Shown: one piece after another, positions 14,432 to 23,248 of the stretch | Layout of the letters: every line of letters starts with the position of its first letter | Numbering within the stretch: position 1 is the stretch's first letter | Assembly: GCF_001665685.1 (NCBI RefSeq) | Contig: NZ_LZTB01000004.1 | Span: 1 to 64,000 of the forward strand | Source: Mycobacterium sp. 852013-50091_SCH5140682 | GTDB lineage: Bacteria; Actinomycetota; Actinomycetes; Mycobacteriales; Mycobacteriaceae | Length of the DNA: 64,000 nucleotides | Direction of reading: 5' to 3' | The notes under the pieces: model-generated | Databases searched by the model: none | Told to the model about the DNA's origin: nothing | What the model saw: only the letters and a program-made list of their open reading frames with translations | Made by a program: the position numbers and the translations under genes

Positions 14432-16777
14432 ATGGACCGCACGCAATCAGTCGATATACGGGGCATCGCCCCGTCAGCAGATGCTGCTCTCCGTGAAGTC
14501 GAGGACCGCGTTCTCTGGCTGTCGACGTCGATCATCCACCACGCCAACCGTGTTCGCCCCAACTCCACGGGCCTGAAAGTCGGTGGCCATCAGGCCTCGT
14601 GTGCGTCCATGACGTCGATCATGACCTCGCTGTGGTTCGATCAGCTTCAACCAGGCGATCGGGTGTCGGTGAAGCCGCATGCCTCGCCCGTGCTGCACAG
14701 CATCAACTATCTGCTGGGTGAACTCGATCAAAAGTACCTGACCACTTTGCGTGAGTTCGGCGGTCTTCAGTCGTATCCGAGCCGATCGAAAGACCCTGAT
14801 CCCGTTGACTATTCGACCGGGTCGGTAGGGATAGGGGCGACTGCCCCGATATGGGGCACGATCGCCCGCCGCTACGTCGACACACAGATCGGCGCGGCAG
14901 GCAAAGGTCGCCAGTACTCGCTGGTGGGCGACGCCGAGCTCGATGAGGGGGCGGTGTGGGAAGCCATTTTGGACACCTCCGTGGCCGAACTCGGGGAGAT
15001 CGTCTGGATCGTCGACCTCAACCGCCAATCGCTCGACCGCGTGGTGCCGAACATCGCCGCCGGACGGTTGGAGGCGATGTTCTCGGCGGCTGGATGGCAA
15101 GTGATCAATGTGAAGTTCGGTGCCCAGCTTGAGTCATTGTTCGAACACCGCGGTGGTGCGGCGCTGCGCACCCGTATCCTCGAGATGCCCAACCCCGAGT
15201 ACCAGCGTCTGCTGCGCTGCACAGCGGAAGAACTGCGGGAGCGGCTGCCCGGCAACGGAATAGGCGCCGACGAGATCTCGGCGCTGATCCGTGACCTGGA
15301 CGCGAGCGCACTGCTGTCCGCGATCCGCAATCTGGGCGGTCACGATCTCGGCGCTCTGCGCGCGGCCTACGCCCAGATCGATGACACCCGTCCGACGGTG
15401 ATCATCGCCTACACCATCAAAGGACACCGGCTGCCCACCCAGGGCCATCCGCAGAACCATTCATCACTGCTCACCATCGAGCAGTACGAACAGTTCGCCG
15501 CCGAACTCGGCATGGACCCAACCAACCCGTGGCCGCGGTTCGAGATCGACAGCGCAGCCGGGGAACTGTGCGCCCAGACTGCCCAGCGCCTGCGGCGGGA
15601 GCCGGTGACACTGTCAACTCCTCCTGCCGTTCCTGTCGACACCGGCCGCACCCCCTCAGGCACGTCGTCCACCCAGGCAGCCCTGGGCCGAGTCTTGCTC
15701 GACCTGAGCCGTCAAGCTCCTGACGCGGCCAAGCGTGTGGTGACCGTGAGCCCCGACGTCAGCTCGACGACCAACTTGGCCGGTTGGCTCAACAAGGTCG
15801 GAGTGTGGTCGCCCAATGAGCGCCGGAACTGGTTCGACGACGACCCCGAGACGATCATGCACTGGCGGGAGAGACCGACCGGACAGCACATGGAACTCGG
15901 TATCGCCGAGACCAACCTCGTGGGCCTGATCGGAGAGCTCGGCGCGACGTGGAGCCGTTGGGGCGAACCCCTGTTTCCGATCGGCGTGCTCTACGACCCG
16001 TTCGTGGAACGCGCTTTGGAGCCGTGGTCCTACGGCATTTACGCAGGGGGACAGTCGATTCTGGTCGGAACCCCCTCCGGCGTGTCACTCGCTGCCGAAG
16101 GCGGCGCACATCAGTCCATCAAGACACCGTCAATCGGCCTTGAGCAACCCGGCTGCATCAGCTATGAGCCGGCATTCGCCATCGATGTCGAGTGGACGCT
16201 GTTGTCGTGCATCGGCAGGCTGGGTCGCCCGGATGGCTCGTCGTCGTATCTGCGGCTGTCCACGCGACCGGTGGACCAGACATTGGCATCGGTTCCCAGC
16301 GACCCTGCCGCTCGGGAACGCCGGAGAAGACAAGTCACGGCCGGTGCGTACCTACTGCGGCGGGCCAGTGGCATACCGCAGGTCACTCTGGTCGGAATGG
16401 GCGCGATGATCACCGAGTCCCTGCACGCCGCTGATCGGCTTGCCGAGCAGAGCATCGACGCCGACGTCATCTGCGTGACGAGCCCAGGCCTGCTGTTCGA
16501 CGCATTACGAGCTCGCCGAGGGCTTTCCGAGGGCCCATCGTGGATCCTCGATCAGGTCTTCCCGGCCGGCCGAGCGGCCCCTATGGTCACTGTGCTCGAC
16601 GGACACCCGCATACGTTGGCCTTCCTCACCGGTGTCAACAACGTGGCGGGAGCGGCTCTCGGGGTGAGTCGCTTTGGGCAGGTCGGTTCGCTCGACGATG
16701 TCTACCGGTATCACGGCATCGACACCGACAGCATTGTCAGCGCAGCACTCGACCTGGCTGAGCGGGGCACGAAATGA
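14432..16777 (+). CDS. 2-oxoacid dehydrogenase E1, homodimeric AceE/MdeB-like
   Basis: A 781-residue thiamine-diphosphate enzyme of the homodimeric AceE type, about 100 residues shorter than usual AceE. The ThDP motif begins GDAELDEG at residues 166-173 and closes near Asn197 (VDLNRQSLD). A KPHASPVLHSINYLLGELDQ substrate loop is upstream, and the C-terminal half carries the transketolase pyrimidine domain (ELGIAETNLVGLIGELGATW) and 'GCISYEPAFAIDVEW'. It should decarboxylate a 2-oxoacid and acylate the lipoyl group of the E2 encoded next (ATGA overlap). The Lrp neighbour points to an amino-acid-derived substrate such as 2-oxobutyrate. It is probably not the housekeeping pyruvate enzyme. Confidence 0.85.
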   Translation: MDRTQSVDIRGIAPSADAALREVEDRVLWLSTSIIHHANRVRPNSTGLKVGGHQASCASMTSIMTSLWFDQLQPGDRVSVKPHASPVLHSINYLLGELDQKYLTTLREFGGLQSYPSRSKDPDPVDYSTGSVGIGATAPIWGTIARRYVDTQIGAAGKGRQYSLVGDAELDEGAVWEAILDTSVAELGEIVWIVDLNRQSLDRVVPNIAAGRLEAMFSAAGWQVINVKFGAQLESLFEHRGGAALRTRILEMPNPEYQRLLRCTAEELRERLPGNGIGADEISALIRDLDASALLSAIRNLGGHDLGALRAAYAQIDDTRPTVIIAYTIKGHRLPTQGHPQNHSSLLTIEQYEQFAAELGMDPTNPWPRFEIDSAAGELCAQTAQRLRREPVTLSTPPAVPVDTGRTPSGTSSTQAALGRVLLDLSRQAPDAAKRVVTVSPDVSSTTNLAGWLNKVGVWSPNERRNWFDDDPETIMHWRERPTGQHMELGIAETNLVGLIGELGATWSRWGEPLFPIGVLYDPFVERALEPWSYGIYAGGQSILVGTPSGVSLAAEGGAHQSIKTPSIGLEQPGCISYEPAFAIDVEWTLLSCIGRLGRPDGSSSYLRLSTRPVDQTLASVPSDPAARERRRRQVTAGAYLLRRASGIPQVTLVGMGAMITESLHAADRLAEQSIDADVICVTSPGLLFDALRARRGLSEGPSWILDQVFPAGRAAPMVTVLDGHPHTLAFLTGVNNVAGAALGVSRFGQVGSLDDVYRYHGIDTDSIVSAALDLAERGTK

Positions 16778-17841
16778 CGACCGCCACAAGCATTACCAAC
16801 GTGGAACTGCCGTCGCTTGGCGAGGCGGTCACCGAGGCCACCATCACCCGATGGCTCAAGGCAGTAGGCGATGAAGTCGAACATGGCGAACCCCTGCTCG
16901 AGGTCGCCACCGACAAGGTCGATACCGAGGTCTGCTCGCCCGCAACCGGCATCGTGGCCCAGATCATCGAGCCGGAGGACGCCGTGGTCGAGGTCGGCAC
17001 GGTGATCGCCGTGATCAGCGCGGCCGGCACAGCACCCGCCGAGGACCAGGCTGATGAGCCACAGCGCGTTGCCGAGGCCGCAGAACCGGAACCGGCCCCG
17101 GCGCCTCAGCCTGTCGAAAACCCAACGGAGCGAGTCGAAAAACTGCCGAGGATCCGGCGTACCATCGCGCAACGGATGCTGGCGTCGCTGCAGACATCGG
17201 CGCAGTTGACGACGGTGGTCGAAGTCGACCTGACCAATGTCGCGCTGGTGCGCAAGCGCAATAAAGCCGAATTCGAGGCACGGACCGGTCAGAAGTTGTC
17301 CTATCTGCCGTTTGTCGTCGGTGCCGCCGTGGAAGGCCTTGCGGCGCACCCGGTGATCAACTCTTCACTGAATGCTGACTGCACCGAGGTCACCTATCAC
17401 GGTGCCGTGCATCTGGGTGTTGCCGTGGACAGCGACAAGGGTCTGATGGTGCCGGTGATCCGCAACGCCGAGGCAATGACGTTGGCCGGCTTGGCAGAAG
17501 CGATCGCGGCATCGGCCCTGGCGGTGCGCTCGGGGACGGTACGGCCTGACGATCTGTCAGGAGGAACTTTCACGATCACCAACACCGGCAGCCGCGGCGC
17601 ACTGTTCGACACCCCGATCATCAACCTGCCCCAGTCGGCCATCCTGGGTGTCGGAGCGGTGGTCGAACGACTCGTTCCCGGACGCGACGAGCTCGGTAAC
17701 CTCCTGGTGAAGACAAGTTCGATGGCCTACCTGTCGTTGTCCTACGACCATCGGATCATCGACGGCGCCGACGCTGCACGCTATCTCGGCACCGTGCGCA
17801 AGCGGTTGGAGCGCGGCTTCGACGAGTCGGACCTGAGATGA
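16774..17841 (+). CDS. Dihydrolipoyl acyltransferase (E2) lacking an E3-binding domain
   Basis: A 355-residue E2 with one N-terminal lipoyl domain (residues 8-82, lipoyl Lys48 in ATDKVDTEV), an Ala/Pro/Glu linker (83-122) and a catalytic domain from about 123 to the end, with His326 and Asp330 in SYDHRIIDG. The usual peripheral-subunit-binding domain of about 35 residues between linker and catalytic core is absent: the linker runs directly into KLPRIRRTIAQRM. This raises the question of how E3 is recruited. It overlaps the E1 gene and the following small gene by 4 bases each. Reaction: transfer of the acyl group from lipoamide to CoA. Confidence 0.87.
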   Translation: MTTATSITNVELPSLGEAVTEATITRWLKAVGDEVEHGEPLLEVATDKVDTEVCSPATGIVAQIIEPEDAVVEVGTVIAVISAAGTAPAEDQADEPQRVAEAAEPEPAPAPQPVENPTERVEKLPRIRRTIAQRMLASLQTSAQLTTVVEVDLTNVALVRKRNKAEFEARTGQKLSYLPFVVGAAVEGLAAHPVINSSLNADCTEVTYHGAVHLGVAVDSDKGLMVPVIRNAEAMTLAGLAEAIAASALAVRSGTVRPDDLSGGTFTITNTGSRGALFDTPIINLPQSAILGVGAVVERLVPGRDELGNLLVKTSSMAYLSLSYDHRIIDGADAARYLGTVRKRLERGFDESDLR

Positions 17842-18167
17842 TCAGCGAGCCCCCAACGTCAAGGCCACCTGTGCCACGACCGATGAACTTCAGCTCGCGT
17901 CCGCATACCGAAGACAGTCGTATGGTCTCGTTCGTGGCTCGGTGGGGACCGTTCGAGCACGGCGACGAGTACATCTTGCCGGAGTTCGGCATAGCACCGT
18001 GGACGTTCTATCGTCGCGTGCTGGCGCTCGTCCGGGAAGTACCACCGCCGGCGATGCGCGAATCTGAGCGAGAACGCGTGATCGGGCTCTGCTTGGCGAA
18101 ACTCGCCGCCCTCAGCGCTTCTGAGAACCCGCGGACTCATTTGGCTGGTGACCCGCCGAACTCTTGA
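17838..18167 (+). CDS. Small protein, DUF3263-like, coupled to E2
   Basis: A 109-residue protein. The middle part (MVSFVARWGPFEHGDEYILP followed by EFGIAPWTFYRRVLALVREV) resembles the DUF3263 pattern of an aromatic-rich helix followed by a helix-turn-helix-like 'F-G-hydrophobic-P-T-F-Y' segment; the resemblance is from memory and weak. ATG overlaps the E2 stop in ATGA, so it is translated with the enzyme genes. It has no membrane segment. It may be a small DNA-binding or adaptor protein; given the missing E3-binding domain in E2, a scaffold role is an open guess. Confidence 0.55.
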   Translation: MISEPPTSRPPVPRPMNFSSRPHTEDSRMVSFVARWGPFEHGDEYILPEFGIAPWTFYRRVLALVREVPPPAMRESERERVIGLCLAKLAALSASENPRTHLAGDPPNS

Positions 18168-18180
18168 CAACGGAGACCGC

Positions 18181-18993
18181 ATGTCCCCTGGCACGAGAGC
18201 CGCATACGTGCTGAACACCATCGACCGTACGGGAAAGGTGCTCGACCTCTTCACGGCTGAGACACCCGAGTGGGGCGTGACAGCGGTCGCCGCGAGGCTG
18301 CAACTGCCGAAGTCGACAACCTTCGACATCATGGCCAGTCTCGCAGCGATAGGTCTGCTGCAGCAGACGTCAGGCGACCGCTATCGACTCGGCTGGCGCG
18401 TTCTACTCATCAGTCGTCGGCTCATGAATTCCAGTTGTTTCAACGCCTATACGAATCACCGTGTGGCGGCTCTCGCCCACCAGCTCTCAGCCGTGGTCAC
18501 GGTCGGCGCCTGGGACGGCCAGGGTGTCGTCTGCATCGCCAATGTTTCAGCGGATCGGACAGATCCAATTGCCACTGACGGAGTTCACATCTCGGGTCAT
18601 ACCTCTGCACTCGGGAAACTGCTCATGGCGCAGCTGCCGTGGCCTGCGGTGCAAGAATTGATCGAGCGAAACGGATTGCCAAGATTCACGGAGAAGTCGG
18701 TCGCAGACGTGGACCTCCTTCGTGCGCAGCTCATCTCCGCGAGGCGCGACGATCTCGCGATGGAGCACGGCGAGACCTTCCCGGGCCAGTCATGCATTGC
18801 CGTAGGCATCCATCAACGCGACCGCCGGGCGATTGCGGCGTTATCGATCAGCGCACCAACGGAACGACTGCGCAACCGCAGAGAAGAGTACGTCCGCATC
18901 GCCCGGCGGACGGCGCGTAGCCTCGTTCAGAACGAGGTTCCGTCGCACCGAAACCCGCAGGGACCACTGGACGATCCCGGCGTGCTCGGGTAA
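18181..18993 (+). CDS. IclR-family transcriptional regulator
   Basis: A 270-residue regulator with an N-terminal winged HTH (WGVTAVAARLQLPKSTTFDI) and a C-terminal IclR effector domain containing GHTSALGKLLMA, a helix around LIERNGLPRFTEKS and a GQSCIAVGI loop with Cys. ATG 18181 is chosen because CGGAGA precedes it. It follows the E1-E2-small protein genes by 13 bases on the same strand, so it is probably co-transcribed and may control them or a distant pathway for the same 2-oxoacid. Two regulators (Lrp in front, IclR behind) for one dehydrogenase is notable. Confidence 0.88.
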   Translation: MSPGTRAAYVLNTIDRTGKVLDLFTAETPEWGVTAVAARLQLPKSTTFDIMASLAAIGLLQQTSGDRYRLGWRVLLISRRLMNSSCFNAYTNHRVAALAHQLSAVVTVGAWDGQGVVCIANVSADRTDPIATDGVHISGHTSALGKLLMAQLPWPAVQELIERNGLPRFTEKSVADVDLLRAQLISARRDDLAMEHGETFPGQSCIAVGIHQRDRRAIAALSISAPTERLRNRREEYVRIARRTARSLVQNEVPSHRNPQGPLDDPGVLG

Positions 18994-19046
18994 GCCGCAT
19001 CTGGCCTCGACTGAACGAGATGCGGCCACCCGCACGGAACAGCCTG

Positions 19047-19307
19047 TCAGCAAGGCATGGTGGCCCTCGCGGCACACGGTTTAGCGGTGTGGGTCGGCCG
19101 AGCAAATGGGGTTGCCAGCTCGCTCGGTGCCATTGACCACGTCACCGTCGCCAACGGCGGATCATCGTTACGCGCGACGCTGATACCGGCGACGTCACTT
19201 CCATCGATCAAAGACATCGCACCCATCGCTATGGCTGCTGCCGCGCCGATCACCGCTGACAGCACCTTGGCGCTTCCGAGGATGCGTCGAATAGTGTTGG
19301 CTCCCAT
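19047..19307 (-). CDS. Small secreted or membrane-anchored mycobacterial protein
   Basis: An 86-residue protein starting MGANTIRRILGSAKVLSAVI with a hydrophobic segment (VLSAVIGAAAAIAMGAMSL) suited to a signal peptide or anchor, then a short exported region with Pro/Thr-rich tail and two Cys near the end. GGGAGA precedes the ATG by 6 bases. This architecture is common among small exported proteins of mycobacteria. No known function. It stands alone between the convergent IclR gene and the SDR gene. Confidence 0.55.
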   Translation of the reverse strand: MGANTIRRILGSAKVLSAVIGAAAAIAMGAMSLIDGSDVAGISVARNDDPPLATVTWSMAPSELATPFARPTHTAKPCAARATMPC

Positions 19308-19507
19308 TGTGTTCTCCCATCGAATGTGACGGCCGGAAAGGCCGTCGTCAGTGACGGGTGCCACATTGCCGGTGAAACATGATGTGCGTCACCAGTTGTC
19401 CGACTATTTCGGATCCGTTTCATCTCCGCGGTCACGCGAGCATCATCCGTACAGCCTTGTACGCCAATATGTTTGAACCATCCTTGGCAACGAGCCGTTC
19501 GCGCGCT

Positions 19508-20329
19508 CTAACGGTCACTCGGGTCGGTGGCAGTATCGCTCAGTGAACGCTGCAGACGGCGCATCTTCGCAATCCAGCCGTCATAGTCCGCGGCTTTACC
19601 GCGAAACATGTCCAGAACCTCCGGGTGGGGTAGAACCATGAAACGCTCCGCACGTACCGCGAGGATCGTTGCCACCGCCACCTCCGCTGCGGTTATGACG
19701 CTGCCGGACTTGATAATTGACTGGGCCCCGATCTGACTCGAGAGGCCTGCAGAGGAGCGTACTGCGGCGAGGAGGGGCGTATCGACTCCCAGTGGACACA
19801 CACAGCTCACGCCAATTCCGTCGTCGCCGTGGGTGATTGCGAGCCACTCGGCGAATCCGATCGCGGCGTGTTTTGTGACCGCGTATCCCGCGGCGCCTAA
19901 TTGGGTCAGCAGGCCGGCCGCGGATGCCACTGACACGAAGTAACCGCTACCCCGTATGCACCATCCTGGTAACACCAGGCCTGCGGCAATGATATGAGCG
20001 CGCAGGTTGATCGCGAGGACCCTGTCCCAATCGTCGGAATCACCGAGCCCTGCAGCACCCATGATGCCGGCGTTGGAGACGAAAATGTCGACGGGCCCGA
20101 AGTGCCGTTCTGCTTCAGCGATCAAGCTTGTAGTGCCGTCAACGGTGGACGAATCTGCCCGAAGACCTCTCGCGGCGTCACCGATGATTCTCGCCGCGTC
20201 CGTGGCACCACGCTCATCGAGGTCGCCGATGACGACCTGCGCTCCATTCTTGGCCAGTTCGATCGCCAGCGCCCGGCCGATTCCCGATCCGCCACCGGTG
20301 ACGACGGCAACCTTGTTCTCGATCTGCAT
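19508..20329 (-). CDS. SDR-family oxidoreductase, last gene of the large operon
   Basis: A 273-residue classical SDR. TGGGSGIG lies at residues 11-18, NAG in FVSNAGIMG, and YAVTK gives the Tyr/Lys pair, with SVASAAG supplying the Ser. ATG 20329 is preferred, since the longer frame reaches into non-conserved sequence. It lies 74 bases downstream of an acyl-CoA ligase gene and is the last gene of the minus-strand unit headed by the LLM oxidoreductase. A 3-hydroxyacyl or alcohol dehydrogenase step would fit a beta-oxidation-like route. It could be transcribed partly from its own promoter because of the longer gap. Confidence 0.8.
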   Translation of the reverse strand: MQIENKVAVVTGGGSGIGRALAIELAKNGAQVVIGDLDERGATDAARIIGDAARGLRADSSTVDGTTSLIAEAERHFGPVDIFVSNAGIMGAAGLGDSDDWDRVLAINLRAHIIAAGLVLPGWCIRGSGYFVSVASAAGLLTQLGAAGYAVTKHAAIGFAEWLAITHGDDGIGVSCVCPLGVDTPLLAAVRSSAGLSSQIGAQSIIKSGSVITAAEVAVATILAVRAERFMVLPHPEVLDMFRGKAADYDGWIAKMRRLQRSLSDTATDPSDR

Positions 20330-20403
20330 TCTGATCCCACTCCCGCCTGCTTGATGTCGGCGCAGCCCCGCCGGACAGCGCATTTCGGCAGAGCGCCGCC
20401 CAT

Positions 20404-22071
20404 CTAGCGAGGCAGCACGGTGACGGGAATTTCGCCGGAGTGGTATCGCTGCCTCATCAGCTTCTTGTCGTACTTGCCGACGCCTGTGCGCGCGATAGAG
20501 CCGACCACGGCCCACCGCTCAGGCAACCACCAGCGCTGCACGCGCTCCTCAAGCCAGGCCTTCAAATCTTCGACCCGTGCGGCAGAGCCCGGCCGCAAGG
20601 TCACCAATGCGAGTGGTCGCTCGTCCCAACGGGTGTCAGGTACGCCGATGACGGCAGCCTCGACCACGTCGGGATGGCCGACCAGAGTGGTTTCGAGGTG
20701 GACGGAACTGATCCATTCGCCACCGGACTTTATGACGTCTTTGGCTCGGTCTGTGAGCGTCAGGTATCCGTCTGCACTGATGTGTCCGATGTCGCCGGTA
20801 TGGAGCCAGAGTTGTCCGTCCGGGTCGGTGGAGAAACTCTCGGCATCGATACCGCCGTAGTAGCTACCGGTGATCCAGGGGCCACGCACCTGTACTTCGC
20901 CAACTGATCGGCCGTCGCGGGGCAGAACAGTTCCCGCCTCGTCGACGATGCGTCCTGTCGCGCCGAACAGGAATCGGCCCGTACTGTTGAGCTTTCGTTG
21001 CTGATCGGCAGTGGTCGCATTGTCGGGAACGTCGGCGATGGTCACGATGGGACTGGTTTCGGTCATGCCCCACGCTTGGACCAGAGGAACGGCGTATTCA
21101 TCGTTGTACGCGGCGACCAGGGAAGCCGGCACCGCGGCGCCGCCACACAACACCCGACGCAACGAGTCGATTCGATGGCCGGGATTGTCGCGCAACCACT
21201 GCAACATGTCGTTGAAAACCGTAGGGACACCGCCAGACAACGTGGCGCCGTGTTTGACAATCATGTCGACGAGCGTGTCGGGCTTGAGGTGGCGGTCCGG
21301 CAGTATCAGTGTTGCGCCGGCCATCAGAGACGCGTACGGAATGCCCCACGCGTTGACGTGAAACATTGGGACAATCGGAAGCACCCGGTCATGGGAGGAG
21401 ATTCCCGCGACGTTGGCCGTACAGACAGCAAGGGCGTGCAGATAGACAGACCGATGGCTGTAGACGACACCTTTAGGATCTCCGGTAGTTCCGCTCGTGT
21501 AGCACATCGCGGCCGCGCTGTGTTCGTCGAGCGCCGGCCACGCGAACCTGGTCGGCCGGCCGTTCACGAGTTGCTCATAGCCGATCACGTTGGGCACCAG
21601 ACGTGATACCTCAGCCAGCTGAGCGTCGGTCGGGTCACCGGCAATCACAAGCGCTTGCAGTTCCGGCATGAGCGGCAGTGCGGGACGTAGCGTATCGAGC
21701 AAACTGGCGTCGACGATGATGATCTTGTCGCCGGCGTGGGAGGCGATGTAGCCGAGTTGCTCATCTGTGAGGCGAATGTTGAGTGTATGCAGAATCGCGC
21801 CACAACAGGGCACGGCGAGATATGCCTCGAGGTGCCGCTGATTGTTCCACATGAAGGTCGCCACCCGGTCACCGGCACCGATTCCAAGGTCAGCCAGCCC
21901 ATCGGCGAGTTGAGCTGCGCGCGTTGAAATCTCAGAGAATGTGGCGGTTCGTGCGCCGGTGCTCGGGCCGGCATAGGTGAGGACCTCTGAATCGCCGAAC
22001 GTGCTGTCAATGACGTCCAGGATGGCAGTAAGCGTAAGAGGGACGTTCTGCATGGTGGCGCGGATGTCCAT
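20404..22071 (-). CDS. Acyl-CoA ligase (FadD-like, AMP-binding)
   Basis: A 555-residue ANL-superfamily enzyme. The P-loop-like motif YTSGTTGDPKGVVYSHRS starts at residue 191, GMTETSP is the A5 motif, TGDIGHISADGYLTLTDRAK is A7-A8, and the C-terminal catalytic Lys533 is in GVGKYDKK. It would adenylate a carboxylic acid and transfer it to CoA. It resembles medium-chain/aromatic ligases of the dimethyl-type FadD group rather than long-chain FadD15. The start ATG 22071 gives the usual length; an ATG at 22053 is an alternative. One of two CoA ligases in this operon, implying two acids or two activation steps. Confidence 0.87.
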   Translation of the reverse strand: MDIRATMQNVPLTLTAILDVIDSTFGDSEVLTYAGPSTGARTATFSEISTRAAQLADGLADLGIGAGDRVATFMWNNQRHLEAYLAVPCCGAILHTLNIRLTDEQLGYIASHAGDKIIIVDASLLDTLRPALPLMPELQALVIAGDPTDAQLAEVSRLVPNVIGYEQLVNGRPTRFAWPALDEHSAAAMCYTSGTTGDPKGVVYSHRSVYLHALAVCTANVAGISSHDRVLPIVPMFHVNAWGIPYASLMAGATLILPDRHLKPDTLVDMIVKHGATLSGGVPTVFNDMLQWLRDNPGHRIDSLRRVLCGGAAVPASLVAAYNDEYAVPLVQAWGMTETSPIVTIADVPDNATTADQQRKLNSTGRFLFGATGRIVDEAGTVLPRDGRSVGEVQVRGPWITGSYYGGIDAESFSTDPDGQLWLHTGDIGHISADGYLTLTDRAKDVIKSGGEWISSVHLETTLVGHPDVVEAAVIGVPDTRWDERPLALVTLRPGSAARVEDLKAWLEERVQRWWLPERWAVVGSIARTGVGKYDKKLMRQRYHSGEIPVTVLPR

Positions 22072-22153
22072 GGATGTGGTCTCTCCGATCGTCAATGAGC
22101 TCAAGAAGCGTGAAGTCAATGGGCCGTGGCCAAAGGCCAGCCGTGCAACAGTG

Positions 22154-23248
22154 TCAGCGGGGGACGTATGACACGGGACGCCCAGAGACGACCAAGTCAC
22201 ACTGGGACGTCATCTGTGCGTTCTGCGGGTCGTCAGCCAAAGTCACTGCGGTGAATCCGAGTTCGGTCAGCATCGCCGTGATGCACCCTTGCTCCAACTC
22301 TGATGGCTGCACCGAGATCCGAGGCGCTGACGCGATCGGTGACCGCAGGTACACGAGGACTCCGCCGCACGCAGCGATACGCTCGTAGCACCTGTCGAAT
22401 TCGACTCTGCAGTCGCAGCCAGAGGCTGGAAGTGGTTCGCGGTGGACACACTCCTTGACGACATATACGTGTGGGTCGATACCGGGTGTGGAACCGCCGA
22501 TGAAGACCGAATGCCGCGTGCCGGTCAGCTGGTCCTCGAAGTCAACTGTTTTGACCGTCCGACCCCCAGGCCGGTCCAGCCGATTCTGGACCAGCATCAC
22601 CCGCTTACAACGGCCATCACCATGAAATAGGCGGTGGTGTACGACGCTGTCGACGTGCACCATCGGCAGGTCGTGCTTCTGAGCGAACGCACTGACTGCC
22701 GGTTCCTGCAGTAGTTCACCGTCTTCCCCCAGCAGGGCGGCCGTCAGTCCTACAGGTGGTAGCCCCGCGATATCACAAAGATCCACCGTCGCTTCTGCGC
22801 TCCCGCGGCGCTTGAGCACCCCGCAGGCTGCGACCTTCACCGGGAGAACATGACCGGGCCGCACCAGATCACTCGCCCTGGAGCTCTCGCTCGCCAGAAC
22901 GCGCGCAGTGCGGGCGCGGTCGGTCGCACTGATACCGGTACCGATCCCGGATGCGGCGTCTACCGCGACCCCAAACATGGGCACCTCACCGTCTGAGTCA
23001 TCGTCGCGAGCCATGGTTGGCAGATCCAGTTCGTCTGCTCGACGTGCGGGCAGTGCAGCACAAACCAGCCCCGAGGTGAACTTCACCAGCCATCCCGTCC
23101 AGTGCGGCGTTGCGCGACCGGCCGCGATCACCGCATCGGCAACCACCCGATCATCAGGACCGTTGAGAACCAGAATAGGACTCCCAGCGCGCAGAGCCTC
23201 GACGGCGCGATCGATCGCGAGCCGAGACGGACAGCGGTGCGCCGTCAT
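22154..23248 (-). CDS. RibBA-like protein with altered active sites
   Basis: A 364-residue two-domain protein aligned by eye to DHBP synthase (RibB, about 10-205) and GTP cyclohydrolase II (RibA, about 215-364). The RibB half keeps GISATDRA (105-112) and RPGHVLP (130-136), but the acidic metal loop DDEDREDEGD reads NGPDDRVVAD (29-38) and GHTEA reads GSAEA (149-153), so key acidic, Arg and His residues are lost. The RibA half keeps the zinc pattern Cys267-x10-Cys278-x-Cys280, yet the catalytic loop with RQEGRGIGL and the following Tyr is missing. Canonical riboflavin synthesis activity is therefore unlikely. It overlaps the flavin reductase gene by 4 bases. It may be a new enzyme, a flavin-precursor binder or a regulator. 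Confidence 0.8.
   Translation of the reverse strand: MTAHRCPSRLAIDRAVEALRAGSPILVLNGPDDRVVADAVIAAGRATPHWTGWLVKFTSGLVCAALPARRADELDLPTMARDDDSDGEVPMFGVAVDAASGIGTGISATDRARTARVLASESSRASDLVRPGHVLPVKVAACGVLKRRGSAEATVDLCDIAGLPPVGLTAALLGEDGELLQEPAVSAFAQKHDLPMVHVDSVVHHRLFHGDGRCKRVMLVQNRLDRPGGRTVKTVDFEDQLTGTRHSVFIGGSTPGIDPHVYVVKECVHREPLPASGCDCRVEFDRCYERIAACGGVLVYLRSPIASAPRISVQPSELEQGCITAMLTELGFTAVTLADDPQNAQMTSQCDLVVSGRPVSYVPR

Noticed and set aside
22154..23248. Ordinary riboflavin biosynthesis ribBA gene
   Set aside because: Essential residues of both activities are changed and no other rib gene (ribG, ribH, ribE) or FMN riboswitch is present.
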